A DNA stretch of 64,000 nt from Duganella sp. Root1480D1 (GTDB taxonomy: Bacteria; Pseudomonadota; Gammaproteobacteria; Burkholderiales; Burkholderiaceae_D): the NCBI RefSeq assembly GCF_001427305.1, contig NZ_LMFZ01000003.1, forward strand, positions 124,001 through 188,000, in the 5' to 3' direction. The notes under the pieces are model-generated. The model was given only the letters and a program-made list of their open reading frames with translations, was not told where the DNA came from and ran no database searches. Numbering within the stretch: the stretch's first letter is position 1; each line of letters opens with the position of its first letter. Below are positions 63,928-64,000 of this stretch, piece by piece. The position numbers and the translations under genes are program-made.

Positions 63928-64000
63928 ATGGAATGGATCCCTATAGTCCTCGTTACGTTCAAGGTTCTCGTGCTCGGCACGGGCATGTTCTTCGCGATCA
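63928..64000 (+). CDS. N-terminus of a small membrane protein (runs off the window)
   Basis: An open frame starts at the ATG at 63928 and runs past the right edge. The 24 visible residues (MEWIPIVLVTFKVLVLGTGM and on) form one membrane helix. It is divergent from the MocR regulator. The ribosome binding site is weak. Its full length and function cannot be judged here. Confidence 0.55.
   Translation, partial: MEWIPIVLVTFKVLVLGTGMFFAI

Overview
The window is GC-rich, densely packed bacterial DNA. The gene content suggests a betaproteobacterium of the Oxalobacteraceae (Massilia / Duganella / Janthinobacterium type). This placement is an inference from the ccm-linked napEDABC cluster, the TorF-type porin, the tail-collar gene triplet beside a two-partner secretion system, the many sensory genes, and the codon use. 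I saw no tRNA, rRNA, CRISPR array, intact insertion sequence or prophage. No stretch above 300 bases lacks a gene; the longest gaps (about 100-230 bp) are promoter or repeat regions.

Layout. 1-2 kb: a small disordered protein, an isochorismatase-type hydrolase and a divergent GlxA/AraC regulator. 2-12.6 kb (minus strand): a tightly overlapping run ccmABCDEFGHI-napEDABC, that is cytochrome c maturation followed directly by periplasmic nitrate reductase. 12.6-19.6 kb: a DUF5916-type outer-membrane protein with an apparently leaderless promoter, a palindromic repeat, a Fur-box-controlled TonB receptor / PepSY membrane protein pair, and a GAF-GGDEF protein. 19.7-29.4 kb: a TorF porin, a chemoreceptor overlapping a 20-cysteine copper-storage-type protein, a dCache-HAMP-GGDEF protein, a perfect 32-bp-arm palindrome, an FdhF/YdeP-type molybdoenzyme, and a histidine kinase coupled to a periplasmic binding protein.

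29.6-41.9 kb is the most unusual part: an apparent operon of a DUF6916-like protein, three tandem tail-collar proteins, a GNAT acetyltransferase, a Tat-exported DUF6916-like protein, a 2584-residue TpsA exoprotein (ESPR signal, TPS domain, six FG-GAP repeats, 14 YDG repeats) and its TpsB transporter. A CRP-type site precedes it.

42-49.4 kb: a cytoplasmic NHL-repeat protein with an orphan binding protein, a small monooxygenase opposite a GlxA regulator, a secreted PHP metallohydrolase and a universal stress protein. 49.5-53 kb: a five-gene overlapping operon combining a NitT/TauT-type ABC transporter with a Sco protein and a cupredoxin-like protein. 53-59.5 kb: a GST, a YcxB-like protein, and a hydroxyproline catabolism operon (PAS-AraC regulator, epimerase, three-subunit dehydrogenase, deaminase). 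59.6-64 kb: a YoaK-like protein, a universal stress protein, DoxX, an altered hemerythrin, a TIMP/netrin-like secreted protein, a MocR regulator, and the start of a small membrane protein at the right edge.
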